Shown here: positions 1 through 7,000 of the stretch, piece by piece
How positions within the stretch are numbered: the first letter of the stretch is position 1
Layout of the letters: each line of letters opens with the position of its first letter
Assembly: GCA_023433185.1 (NCBI GenBank)
Contig: JAEZEN010000092.1
Span: 1-8,708 of the forward strand
DNA from: Pseudomonadota bacterium
GTDB taxonomy: Bacteria; Pseudomonadota; Alphaproteobacteria; Rhizobiales; Kaistiaceae
Direction of reading: 5' to 3'
Length of the DNA stretch: 8,708 bases
The notes under the pieces: generated by a model
Databases searched by the model: none
The model's input: the letters and a program-made list of their open reading frames with translations, nothing else
What the model was told of the DNA's origin: nothing
Program-made: the position numbers and the translations under genes

Positions 1-88
1 GCCCCAGGGCGTTCCGCGTCGGCGCGTCGTCGAGCGTCAGCCGCCGCACATGGGCGTGGGGCTTGTCTTCCCGGAGCTTCGCGTCCAC
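1..88 (-). CDS. Enoyl-CoA hydratase/isomerase family protein, N-terminal fragment (cut by window edge)
   Basis: Only the first 29 codons are present, read leftward from a GTG start at 88. The peptide contains HVRRLTLDDAPTRNALG, which matches the usual beginning of the crotonase fold: a first beta strand, then a Pro-x-x-Arg-Asn-Ala-Leu turn that leads into the CoA-binding region. Crotonase-family enzymes hydrate or isomerise acyl-CoA thioesters. The start is inferred: an AGGCGGA-like ribosome site lies a few bases upstream on the minus strand, and no other in-frame start was found between 88 and about 135. The gene diverges from the SDR-MarR-IorB unit across a 93-bp gap, which suggests shared control and a role in the same CoA-thioester pathway. 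The exact substrate cannot be told from 29 residues, and an isomerase or other crotonase member is equally possible. Confidence 0.62.
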   Translation of the reverse strand, partial: MDAKLREDKPHAHVRRLTLDDAPTRNALG

Positions 89-110
89 CCGTGTTCCGCC
101 TATGCTCGCC

Positions 111-132
111 GGGCGGCGGCCTTGCGCCGCCC
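111..132. repeat. GC-rich inverted repeat in the hydratase leader
   Basis: GGGCGGCG (111-118) and CGCCGCCC (125-132) form a perfect 8-bp stem with a 6-base loop. On the minus strand it falls in the presumed 5' leader of the divergent hydratase gene; on the plus strand it lies upstream of the likely SDR promoter. It could be an RNA hairpin or a chance product of high GC. No T-run follows on either side, so it is not a typical intrinsic terminator. Confidence 0.4.
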
Positions 133-146
133 CCAGTTTGGGATAC

Positions 147-158
147 TTTAATCTTAAA
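147..158. promoter_or_regulatory. Candidate MarR operator (TTTAA-TC-TTAAA inverted repeat)
   Basis: The sequence shows a perfect inverted repeat: TTTAA (147-151), spacer TC, TTAAA (154-158). It sits 23 bp before the SDR start and 58 bp from the divergent hydratase start, in the only AT-rich patch of the region. MarR dimers typically bind short AT-rich palindromes in the promoters of their own operon and of divergent genes, and a marR-type gene is the second gene of the unit. Binding is inferred from this context. The overlap with the weak promoter match would fit repression relieved by an aryl-CoA or acid ligand. Confidence 0.42.
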
Positions 159-181
159 CGATTTTCGGAGGGAAGGGCCGG

Positions 182-928
182 ATGACGACCGCGGCAAGGC
201 GGGCTGTGGTGACCGGCGGCGCGCGCGGCATCGGGCGCAGCATCGCGGCGGCGCTCACCCGTGCCGGGCACGAGGTCGTGGTCCTCGGCCGCACGAAGGC
301 GACGCTCGAGGAGACGGTCGCGGCCGGAGACGCCGCGGCGTGGCGTGTCGTCGACGTCGGCGATACCGAAATGCTCGCACGCGGTCTCGAAGGGCTCGCG
401 GTCGACGTCCTCGTCAACAATGCCGGTATCGCCGACAGCGCGCCCTTCGCCCGCACCGACCTCGGCTTCTTCCGCCGCCTTATGGCGATCAATTTCGAGA
501 GCGTGGTGACGGCGACGCATGCCGTTCTGCCCGGGATGGTCGAGCGCGGCTTCGGCCGGGTGATCTCGGTCGCCTCGGTGGCCGGCCTCAGGGGATACCC
601 CTATGTCTCGGCCTATTGCGCCTCCAAGCATGCGGTGATCGGCCTGACCCGGGCGCTCGCCCGGGAGGTGGCGACGTCGGGCGTCACGGTCAACGCCGTC
701 TGCCCGGGCTATGTCGACACCGACCTCGTGCGCGAGGGCGCGGCGCGCATCGCGGCCAGGACCGGCCGGCCGGCCGGAGAGATCGCGGCGGGGTTCCACA
801 AGGACAACCCGATGGGCCGCTTCGTCCGCCCCGGGGAGGTGGCAGACGCGGTGCTCTGGCTCGCCGGCGAGGCGGCATCGGGCGTCAACGGCCAGGCGAT
901 CGCCGTCGACGGCGGAGAAACGCCGTGA
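182..928 (+). CDS. Short-chain dehydrogenase/reductase (SDR) family oxidoreductase
   Basis: This 248-residue classical SDR catalyses NAD(P)-dependent oxidation of a hydroxyl group or reduction of a keto group in the cytoplasm. Visible motifs, in order: cofactor loop TGGARGIG (11-18), NNAG (79-82), and the catalytic tetrad Asn104, Ser132, Tyr145 and Lys149 (YCASK), followed by PGYVDTD and a C-terminal NGQAIAVDGG. The end of the second strand reads LGRTK, with Arg37 and no acidic residue, which favours NADP(H). The ATG start follows a strong purine-rich site, GGAGGGAAGGG (167-177), and the length is normal for FabG/3-hydroxyacyl-CoA dehydrogenase relatives. It is the first gene of a unit with MarR and IorB and diverges from a hydratase gene, so a beta-oxidation-like 3-hydroxyacyl-CoA dehydrogenase step is a reasonable inference. 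The substrate is not shown by the sequence. Confidence 0.9.
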   Translation: MTTAARRAVVTGGARGIGRSIAAALTRAGHEVVVLGRTKATLEETVAAGDAAAWRVVDVGDTEMLARGLEGLAVDVLVNNAGIADSAPFARTDLGFFRRLMAINFESVVTATHAVLPGMVERGFGRVISVASVAGLRGYPYVSAYCASKHAVIGLTRALAREVATSGVTVNAVCPGYVDTDLVREGAARIAARTGRPAGEIAAGFHKDNPMGRFVRPGEVADAVLWLAGEAASGVNGQAIAVDGGETP

Positions 929-1446
929 GCGAGCCGGCGCTGCGCTTCGATGCCGAGACCAAGGTCCAGGAGGTCGACCACAAGGCCGAGCTGCGGCTCT
1001 GGCTTCGGCTGCTGACCTGCGCGACGCTGATCGAGGCGGAGGTGCGCCGCCGCCTCCGCCGCCAGTTCAACGAGACGCTGCCGCGCTTCGACCTCATGGC
1101 GCAGCTCGAGCGCGCCGACAGCGGCATCACCCTCGGCGAGGTGTCGCAGCGCATGATGGTGTCGGCGGGCAACGTGACGAGCCTCGTCGACCGCCTCGTC
1201 AGGGCCGGCTATGTCGAGCGCCGGCCGGCGCCGAACGACCGGCGTTCGCAGCTCATTCGCCTCAGTGCGCGGGGGCGCCAGCACTTCCGGCGCATGGCGG
1301 CGGCACATGAGGACTGGGTGGCGGAGCTCCTTGCCGACCTCCGCGAGAAGGACATCGCCGCGACCATGGAGCGGCTCGCCAAGGTGAAGGTATCGGTCAG
1401 CGCGGCGCTCGCTCGTCGGGCGCGCGGGGACGCGCCGTCATCATGA
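925..1446 (+). CDS. MarR family transcriptional regulator
   Basis: This 173-residue winged helix-turn-helix protein is probably a dimeric, ligand-responsive repressor. A leading helix (about 18-50, LRLWLRLLTCATLIEAEVRR) would form the dimer interface. LPRFDLMAQLERA (52-64) and GITLGEVSQRMMVS (67-80) match the MarR core, and the recognition helix is near NVTSLVDRLVRAGYVERR (83-100). The wing carries NDRRS (104-108) with the conserved Asp-Arg-Arg. The chosen start is GTG at 925, which overlaps the SDR stop as GTGA and has GGAG at 914-917 seven bases upstream. The frame stays open upstream to position 91, but that stretch is an Arg/Gly-rich shadow of the SDR gene. Lying inside a catabolic operon, it likely controls that operon and perhaps the divergent hydratase through the palindrome at 147-158. 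The ligand is unknown; an aryl-CoA thioester is a guess from related regulators. Confidence 0.9.
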   Translation: MSEPALRFDAETKVQEVDHKAELRLWLRLLTCATLIEAEVRRRLRRQFNETLPRFDLMAQLERADSGITLGEVSQRMMVSAGNVTSLVDRLVRAGYVERRPAPNDRRSQLIRLSARGRQHFRRMAAAHEDWVAELLADLREKDIAATMERLAKVKVSVSAALARRARGDAPSS

Positions 1447-2972
1447 ACGTCCTCTCCCGCGAGCGGCCGATCACCGTCGCGATCCTCGCCATCGGCGGCC
1501 AGGGCGGGGGCGTCCTCACCGACTGGCTGATCGCGCTCGCCGAACGGAACGGCTGGTACGCCCAGGCGACCTCGGTGGCCGGTGTCGCGCAGCGCACCGG
1601 TGCGACGATCTACTACCTCGAGATGGTGCCCGCGGTGCCGGGACGGACGCCGGTCCTGTCGCTGATGCCGGCGCCCGGCGACGTCGACATCGTCATCGCC
1701 GCCGAACTCATGGAAGCCGGCCGGGCCATCCAGCGCGGGCTGGTCTCGCCGGACCGGACGACGGTGCTCGCCTCCTCGCACCGGGCCCTCGGCATCCTCG
1801 AGAAGACCGCGCCGGGCGACGGCATCGCCGATTCGGCGAAGGTGATGGCGATCGCCCGCGCCAAGGCGAAGCGGTTCATCGCCCACGACCTCCAGCGCCT
1901 CGCCGAGGCGAATGGCAGCGTCATCTCGGCGAGCCTGTTCGGCGCGCTCGCCGCCTCGGGCGCGTTGCCCTTCCCGCGCGAGTCCTTCGAGGAGACGGTG
2001 CGGGCCGGCGGCAAGGGCGTCGCCCCGAGCCTCGCGGCCTTCGCGGCGGGCGCCGAGGCAGTGGCGCTCGGCGACGGCGCCGCGCCCGAGCCCGCGCCAT
2101 CGAAGACGGCCGAAGGACCGCCGGCGATGGTCGGCGGCAGCGCCCGCGAGCGGTCGGAATATGCGCGGGCGCTTGCCCGCATCGATGCCGAAGTTCCGGA
2201 GCTGGCGCGGGAGATGGCCGGGACCGGGCTCCGCCATGTCGTCGACTTCCAGGATACGGCCTACGGCCACCTCTATATCGACCGCCTCCTTGGCATCGCT
2301 GCGGCAGACGAGCCGGCCCGCGGCTACGCCCTGACCCGCGAGGCGGCGAAGTACCTCGCCCGCGCCATGGCCTATGACGACGTGATCCGCGTCGCCGACC
2401 TGAAGACGCGGGGCGCGCGGTTCGAGCGCGTGCGGAAGGAGGCGCGAATCCGGGACGGCCAGGTCATGCACGTTACCGAGTTCATGCACCCGCGCGTCGA
2501 GGAGATCTGCGGCACGATGCCGGCGCGGCTCGGGCGCGCCATCGAACGTCGGCCGCGTCTCACCCGGGCCCTGGACCGGATGTTCAACAAGGGCCGTCGC
2601 GTCCGCACCGACGGCGTCTTCTGGTTTCTCGCGCTCTATTCACTTGCGGGAATGCGGCGCTGGCGGCGTGGCCTGCTTCGCCACCAGGCCGAGGAGGCGC
2701 ACCTCGCCGACTGGCTCGCCACCGCCTCGCGGCTCGCGCCATCGAACTATGGCCTTGCCGTCGAGGTGATCCGCTGCCAGCGGCTCATCAAGGGCTACAG
2801 CGATACGCGGGCGCGGTCCGAGAGCAAGTATGGCAAGGTGCTCGCTGCCCTGCCGCTCCTCGAGGATCGTGCCGACGGTGCCGACTGGCTCCGACGGCTG
2901 CGCGAGGCGGCATTGATGGACGAGGCGGGGAAGGAACTCGACGGGGCCCTGAAAACGGTCGCGAGCCTCTGA
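1443..2972 (+). CDS. iorB: Indolepyruvate oxidoreductase subunit beta-like protein (long IorB, POR domain plus DUF6537-like C-terminus)
   Basis: This 509-residue protein resembles the beta subunit of indolepyruvate:ferredoxin oxidoreductase, which with IorA decarboxylates aryl-pyruvates to acyl-CoA and passes electrons to ferredoxin. Residues about 10-208 form the pyruvate/ketoisovalerate oxidoreductase gamma-type domain, with IGGQGGGVL (17-25) and SVAGVAQRTGAT (44-55). An Ala/Pro-rich linker follows (about 209-235). The C-terminal region (about 245-470), including VVDFQDTAYGHLYIDRL (266-282), resembles DUF6537, also found at the end of fused proteobacterial IOR proteins. No cysteine ferredoxin motif or TPP motif is visible, so it should depend on a separate alpha subunit, absent here. 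The ATG overlaps the MarR stop as ATGA, implying translational coupling. Archaeal IorB is only about 200 residues, so this is the extended bacterial form. The true substrate may be a different keto acid or an aromatic-CoA pathway intermediate. Confidence 0.85.
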   Translation: MNVLSRERPITVAILAIGGQGGGVLTDWLIALAERNGWYAQATSVAGVAQRTGATIYYLEMVPAVPGRTPVLSLMPAPGDVDIVIAAELMEAGRAIQRGLVSPDRTTVLASSHRALGILEKTAPGDGIADSAKVMAIARAKAKRFIAHDLQRLAEANGSVISASLFGALAASGALPFPRESFEETVRAGGKGVAPSLAAFAAGAEAVALGDGAAPEPAPSKTAEGPPAMVGGSARERSEYARALARIDAEVPELAREMAGTGLRHVVDFQDTAYGHLYIDRLLGIAAADEPARGYALTREAAKYLARAMAYDDVIRVADLKTRGARFERVRKEARIRDGQVMHVTEFMHPRVEEICGTMPARLGRAIERRPRLTRALDRMFNKGRRVRTDGVFWFLALYSLAGMRRWRRGLLRHQAEEAHLADWLATASRLAPSNYGLAVEVIRCQRLIKGYSDTRARSESKYGKVLAALPLLEDRADGADWLRRLREAALMDEAGKELDGALKTVASL

Positions 2973-2974
2973 GC

Positions 2975-2989
2975 CCGGCCTTACGCCGG
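2975..2989 (+). terminator. Weak hairpin after iorB
   Basis: CCGGC (2975-2979) and GCCGG (2985-2989) form a 5-bp stem with a CTTAC loop two bases after the iorB stop codon. No T-run follows, so it is at best a weak or factor-assisted terminator and may be chance in GC-rich DNA. Confidence 0.22.
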
Positions 2990-3007
2990 CCCTGACGGTG
3001 CGAGCAT

Positions 3008-3042
3008 GACACCTGATACCCATCAATCCGGGTGCCAGTGTC
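3008..3042. repeat. Imperfect long hairpin between iorB and the DUF6790-like gene
   Basis: GACAC (3008-3012) pairs with GTGTC (3038-3042), TG (3014-3015) with CA (3036-3037), and TACCC (3017-3021) with GGGTG (3030-3034). One base is bulged (C3013), one pair is mismatched (A3016/C3035) and one is T-G. That gives twelve pairs around the 8-base loop ATCAATCC. An overlapping pairing, GGTGC (3031-3035) with GCACC (3049-3053), could form an alternative structure. There is no T-run. It may be an RNA processing or attenuation hairpin or a dispersed repeat unit; the sequence alone does not decide. Confidence 0.4.
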
Positions 3043-3092
3043 GGAGTTGCACCACTAGGCTGGCGCGGACCGAATCAACCGGGAGACGCGGC

Positions 3093-3647
3093 ATGGACGG
3101 CCTGCTTTTCTTCGTGCTCGGCAACTTCACCCTGACGCTCTTCGTCATCGGCCTCGTCGTGTCGCTGGCCGTGCTCGCGGCCACGCCCGGGCCCCGCACC
3201 GCTCCGGTGGTCGTCGAGGCCCTGTTCAAGTGGTTCCTCTTCTTCTCGATCGGCGTCTCCTACGTCTACAACGCCGCCTTCCACGTCTTCGCCCACGAGA
3301 TGGCGGCACGGCTGATCGGCTGGCCGGACAGCCCCTTCCAGATCGAGGTCGGCTTCGCGAGCCTCGGCATGGGCGTGGTGGGGCTGCTCGCGCCCTGGCG
3401 GAGCTTCGACATGCGGCTAGCGGCGGTGGTCGCGCCGACCTGCTTCCTCTGGGGGGCGGCGGCCGTCCACATCCATTCGATGATCACGGCGCACAATTTC
3501 GCGCCCGGCAACGCCGGCATCATATTCTGGAGCGACCTGCTGGTCCCGGTCATCGGCCTCGGCTTCCTGTGGCTGCAGCGCCGGTACGAGATCGAGGGCC
3601 GTTCCGCGGCGCCCCGACCCTGGCTGAGACGCCCCGCGCCGGCGTGA
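3093..3647 (+). CDS. DUF6790-like integral membrane protein
   Basis: This 184-residue hydrophobic protein of unknown function is predicted to span the inner membrane about five times: near 4-29, 43-66, 85-103, 109-133 and 146-164. Its opening (LLFFVLGNFTLTLFVIGLVV) and the segments FLFFSIGVSYVYN, SPFQIEVGFASLGMGVVG and MITAHNFAPGNAG look like the DUF6790 family as I remember it; this was not checked by search. Histidines near 64, 68, 127, 129 and 135 lie in or next to membrane segments and could matter functionally, but that is speculation. I chose the ATG at 3093 because GGGAGA (3081-3086) sits six bases upstream and the hydrophobic protein begins there. An in-frame ATG at 3006 would add 29 polar residues with a CxCxxC stretch, overlapping a hairpin and lacking a good ribosome site. 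The C-terminal tail is basic and proline-rich. Confidence 0.75.
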   Translation: MDGLLFFVLGNFTLTLFVIGLVVSLAVLAATPGPRTAPVVVEALFKWFLFFSIGVSYVYNAAFHVFAHEMAARLIGWPDSPFQIEVGFASLGMGVVGLLAPWRSFDMRLAAVVAPTCFLWGAAAVHIHSMITAHNFAPGNAGIIFWSDLLVPVIGLGFLWLQRRYEIEGRSAAPRPWLRRPAPA

Positions 3648-3665
3648 TCCGGACGCCGCCGCGCT

Positions 3666-3687
3666 CCTGCCACGAAGGGCGGGCAGG
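3666..3687 (+). repeat. Hairpin between the DUF6790-like gene and the small membrane protein gene
   Basis: CCTGCC (3666-3671) and GGCAGG (3682-3687) form a 6-bp stem with a 10-base loop in the 71-bp gap. No T-run follows, so a terminator role is doubtful. It ends 31 bases before the next start codon and might affect that message's leader. Confidence 0.25.
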
Positions 3688-3718
3688 CAGTGCCGGAAGA
3701 CATGTTCGGGGAGACCGA

Positions 3719-4015
3719 ATGCGTTCCGGCCTCGCAGTTCTGGCGACCTTCGGCGCGGCGATCCCGGCCGCGGCGGACCAGCCTGCCCTGGCGGGCGATC
3801 CGCTCGGCCTCGGCCTCGGCGTCGGAACGGCGCTCGTCGTCCTGCTCGGCGCGCTGATCGCCGGCTCCGTGATCGCGAAGCTTCTCATCGTCTTCGAGGT
3901 CGTGCCGCGCCGGCCGGAGACGGGCCTGCATGCGCTGGTCCACGCGATGGCCAATTTCGTCGGCGGCCTCATGCGCCCGCGGCCGCGGCGCAATCGCAGC
4001 CGCGACGAACGTTAG
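3719..4015 (+). CDS. Small hypothetical membrane or exported protein
   Basis: This 98-residue protein is not recognised. Residues 1-19 (MRSGLAVLATFGAAIPAAA) look like a signal peptide with a possible Ala-x-Ala cleavage site before Asp20. A glycine-rich hydrophobic stretch at about 29-59 (GLGLGVGTALVVLLGALIAG, then a hydrophobic run ending in FEVV) should be a transmembrane helix. A second, weaker hydrophobic or amphipathic stretch lies near 69-85. The C-terminus is strongly basic (RPRPRRNRSRDER), so after cleavage it would most simply face the cytoplasm. The ATG at 3719 follows GGGGAGA (3708-3714) at a good distance. The frame is open far upstream, but that part is an Arg-rich shadow of the membrane gene. 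It lies 71 bp after the DUF6790-like gene, in the same direction, and 74 bp before glutamate dehydrogenase, so co-transcription is possible. No function is assigned. Confidence 0.68.
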   Translation: MRSGLAVLATFGAAIPAAADQPALAGDPLGLGLGVGTALVVLLGALIAGSVIAKLLIVFEVVPRRPETGLHALVHAMANFVGGLMRPRPRRNRSRDER

Positions 4016-4089
4016 CTGCAAGCGTCACATCGCAGTGGCGGCGCATCGTGTAGGGTGCTGCGCAACAAGCAGTCAGCCGGGGGGACGCG
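4016..4089 (+). promoter_or_regulatory. Leader and possible promoter region of glutamate dehydrogenase
   Basis: This 74-bp gap ends with a run of six G and an A (4079-4085), four bases before the ATG, which serves as the ribosome-binding site. A TAGGGT element (4051-4056) resembles an alphaproteobacterial -10 box, but no good -35 box lies 16-18 bp upstream; the best match, GTCACA at 4024-4029, is 21 bp away. A promoter is therefore possible but not shown. Confidence 0.25.
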
Positions 4090-7000
4090 ATGAACGGCCA
4101 GAACGGGGAACGGAAGCGCCTGGTCGGCTTGGCGCGGCGCGCGCTCGGGTCCGCCGGCGAGGACAGCGGGCGGCTCAAGGCCCTCGCCGGCGATCTCTTC
4201 GCCCATGTCGGCCTCGAGGATCTCGGCGTCTATGGCGGCGCCGATCTGGCGCGGTTCGTGCGCCTGGCCGATGCGGCGCTCGCGATCCGCCGGACCGGGG
4301 AGACGGCGCTGCGGATCGACGATCCGGAGGCGAGCGCCGGATCGCCGGTCGCCGGTGTCACCGTGGTCACCATCGTCAATGCGGACATGCCGTTCCTGCT
4401 CGACTCCACGCTTGCCGAGCTGCAGGCCTTCGGGGCGGGCGTCCGGCTCGTCGCGCATCCGATAATCGGCGTGCGCCGCGACCGGAAGGGCCGGCTCGAA
4501 GCCTATCACGGCATCGGCTCGGCACCCGCCGGGACCCTCCGCGAAAGCCTGATCCAGGTCCATCTGGCGCGCATCGAAGGGGAGGAGCGTCGCGACGATC
4601 TTGGCGCCCGCCTCCAGTCCCTCTTCGTCGAGGTGCGGCGCGCGGTGACCGACTGGCCGGCCATGCTCGACCGGATCCAGGGCGTGATCGCCGACTATCG
4701 CACCACGCCGGCACCGATCCCGGACAGCGAGCGATCGGAGGCGGTGGCCTTCCTCGAATGGCTCGCCGAGGGCCACTTCACCCTGCTCGGCGTCCGCGAC
4801 TACGACTTCGCCGGTCGGGCAGGCGGGGCCGACCTGCGGCGGGCCGACGGAGCCGGCCTCGGGATCCTCCGCGATCCTGCCGTGCGCGTGCTGCGCCGCG
4901 GCGGCGAGGGCGTGACCGTGACGCCCGCCATCCGGGCGTTCCTCAGGCAGCCCGGGCCGCTGATGGTGGGCAAGTCGAATCTCGTCAGCCGCGTCCATCG
5001 CCGCACCTATGCCGACTATGTCGGCGCCAAGCGCTACGACGCCGGGGGAGAGCTCGCCGGCGAGACCCGATTCCTCGGATTGTTCACCTCCGCCGCCTAT
5101 ACGCGCTCCGTCACGGCCGTCCCGTTCGTCCGCCTCAAGGTCGCCCGTGTCCTGGAGAATGCCGGGTTCGACCTCGCAAGCCACTCGGCCAAGGCACTCG
5201 CCAACGTCCTCGAGACCTATCCGCGCGACGAACTCTTCCAGATCGACGAGGACACGCTCCTCGACTTCGCCCTGCAGATCCTGGCCCTCGGCGAGCGTCC
5301 GCGCGTCCGTGTCCTGGTCCGCCCGGACCGCTTCGACCGGTATGTCTCGGTGCTCGTCTTCGTACCGCGGGACCGCTACGACAGCGACGTCCGGGGGCAG
5401 ATCGGAGACTGCCTGGCAAAGGCCTTCGGAGGGCATGTCTCCGCCTTCTATCCCTTCTTCCCCGACGGAGCGCTGGTCCGCGTCCATTTCATCATCGGAC
5501 GCCCCGCCGATGGCGCGCCGCCCGCGCCCGACCAGGCGACGCTTGAGGCCGAGGTCGCCGAGATCGTCACCGACTGGGGGGACGATCTCGCCGCCGCGAT
5601 CCGGCACCATGGCGACGGCGAAGCCGCCGAGCGGCGGCACGCCGCCTGGGGGGAGGCATTCCCTGCCGGGTATCGCGAATCGACCGCGCCGGCAGCGGCG
5701 GTGGACGACATCGTCGCCATGGAGGGGCTGACCGAGGCGCGCCCCATCGCCGGGAACTTTCACCATCCGGGCGACGCCGCCGCGCATGGTGTCGGGCTGA
5801 AGCTCTTCCACCTCGCGCGACCGATCCCGCTGTCGCAGCGCGTCCCGATGCTCGAGAACCTCGGGCTCCGCGTCATCGACGAGCAGACCCACGAGGTGCG
5901 GCCGCCCGGGCAGGCGATGGTTTTCGTCCACGACATGAACCTCGAGCGGGCCGACGGCGAGGCGTTCGATCTCGAGGCCACCGCCGGCGAAGCGCTCGCG
6001 ACCTTCATGGCGGTCTGGGAGGGCGTGGCCGAGAGCGACGGCTTCAACGCCCTCACCGTGACGGCGGGGCTGCCCTGGCGGGAGGTCGCGCTCCTCCGTG
6101 CGGTGGCGTGCTATCTCCGCCAGGGCGGCACGCCCCTCACCCAGAACTACATGTGGGAGACGCTCGCCCGGCATCCGTCGATCGCTGCCGCGCTTGTCGC
6201 GCTCTTCCGGCAGCGGTTCGACCCCGGGGCGGCCGACGCCGCCGCGACTGCCGGGACCGTGGCGGCGATCGAGGCGGCTCTCGAGGACGTCGAGAGCCTC
6301 GAGGAGGACCGGGTCATCCGGCGCTTCCTCAACATCGTCGAGGCCATCGTCCGGACGAACTACTTCCAGCCCGGGGAGGACGGCGCGCCGTGCCCGGAGA
6401 TCGTCTTCAAGCTCGATCCGCGTCGGGTCGACGATCTGCCGGCGCCGCGGCCTTTCCGCGAGATCTTCGTCTACGGGCCGCGCGTCGAGGGCGTTCACCT
6501 CCGGTTCGGCGCCGTGGCGCGCGGCGGCATCCGCTGGTCGGACCGGCCGCTCGACTTCCGCACCGAGATCCTCGGTCTCGCCAAGGCGCAGCAGGCGAAG
6601 AACGCGGTCATCGTGCCGGTCGGCGCCAAGGGCGGTTTCGTGCCGAAGCAGCTGCCCCCGGCGTCGGACCGGGCGGCCTGGGCGGCCGAGGGCCGGAGCG
6701 CCTACGAGATCTACATCTCGAGGCTTCTCGACATCACCGACAACCTCGACGGGACGAAGGTCGTCCCGCCGCATGGCGTCGTCCGTCGGGACGGCGACGA
6801 CCCCTACCTCGTCGTCGCCGCCGACAAGGGCACCGCGACCTTCTCCGACACCGCCAATGCGATCGCCGAACGCCGCGGCTTCTGGCTCGGCGACGCCTTC
6901 GCCAGCGGCGGCTCCCACGGTTACGACCTCAAGAAGATGGGCATCACCGCCCGTGGCGCGTGGGTCGCGGTGGAGCGCCACTTCCGCGAAATGGACATCG

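Larger units (their letters stand above)
89..181. promoter_or_regulatory. Divergent intergenic control region
   Basis: This 93-bp gap between the leftward hydratase start and the rightward SDR start must hold the promoters of both units. It combines a GC-rich hairpin near the hydratase (111-132) with a short AT-rich patch (about 143-166), which stands out sharply from the surrounding GC-rich DNA. A poor sigma-70-like pair for the rightward unit can be drawn (TTGGGA at 138-143, GATTTT at 160-165, 16 bp apart). It matches consensus at only about half the bases, so the promoter placement is a guess. Confidence 0.55.

Noticed and set aside
91..924. Upstream open extension of the MarR frame, giving a 451-residue protein
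   Set aside because: The added part is Arg/Gly-rich low-complexity translation of the SDR gene in another frame. The MarR domain begins naturally at the GTG at 925 with its own ribosome site.
1209..2489. A 426-codon minus-strand frame opposite marR and iorB
   Set aside because: It is antisense to two well-supported genes, has no recognisable domain, and shows the Arg/Gly/Asp-rich look of GC shadows.
4024..4056. A sigma-70-type promoter for glutamate dehydrogenase (GTCACA / TAGGGT)
   Set aside because: The spacing is 21 bp and the matches are partial, so it is kept only as a possible region and not called as a promoter.
3930..5546. A 538-codon plus-strand frame over the start of glutamate dehydrogenase
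   Set aside because: It is almost entirely Arg, Ala, Pro and Gly with no motif, and overlaps the true frame that starts at 4090 and shows ACT-like and catalytic motifs.
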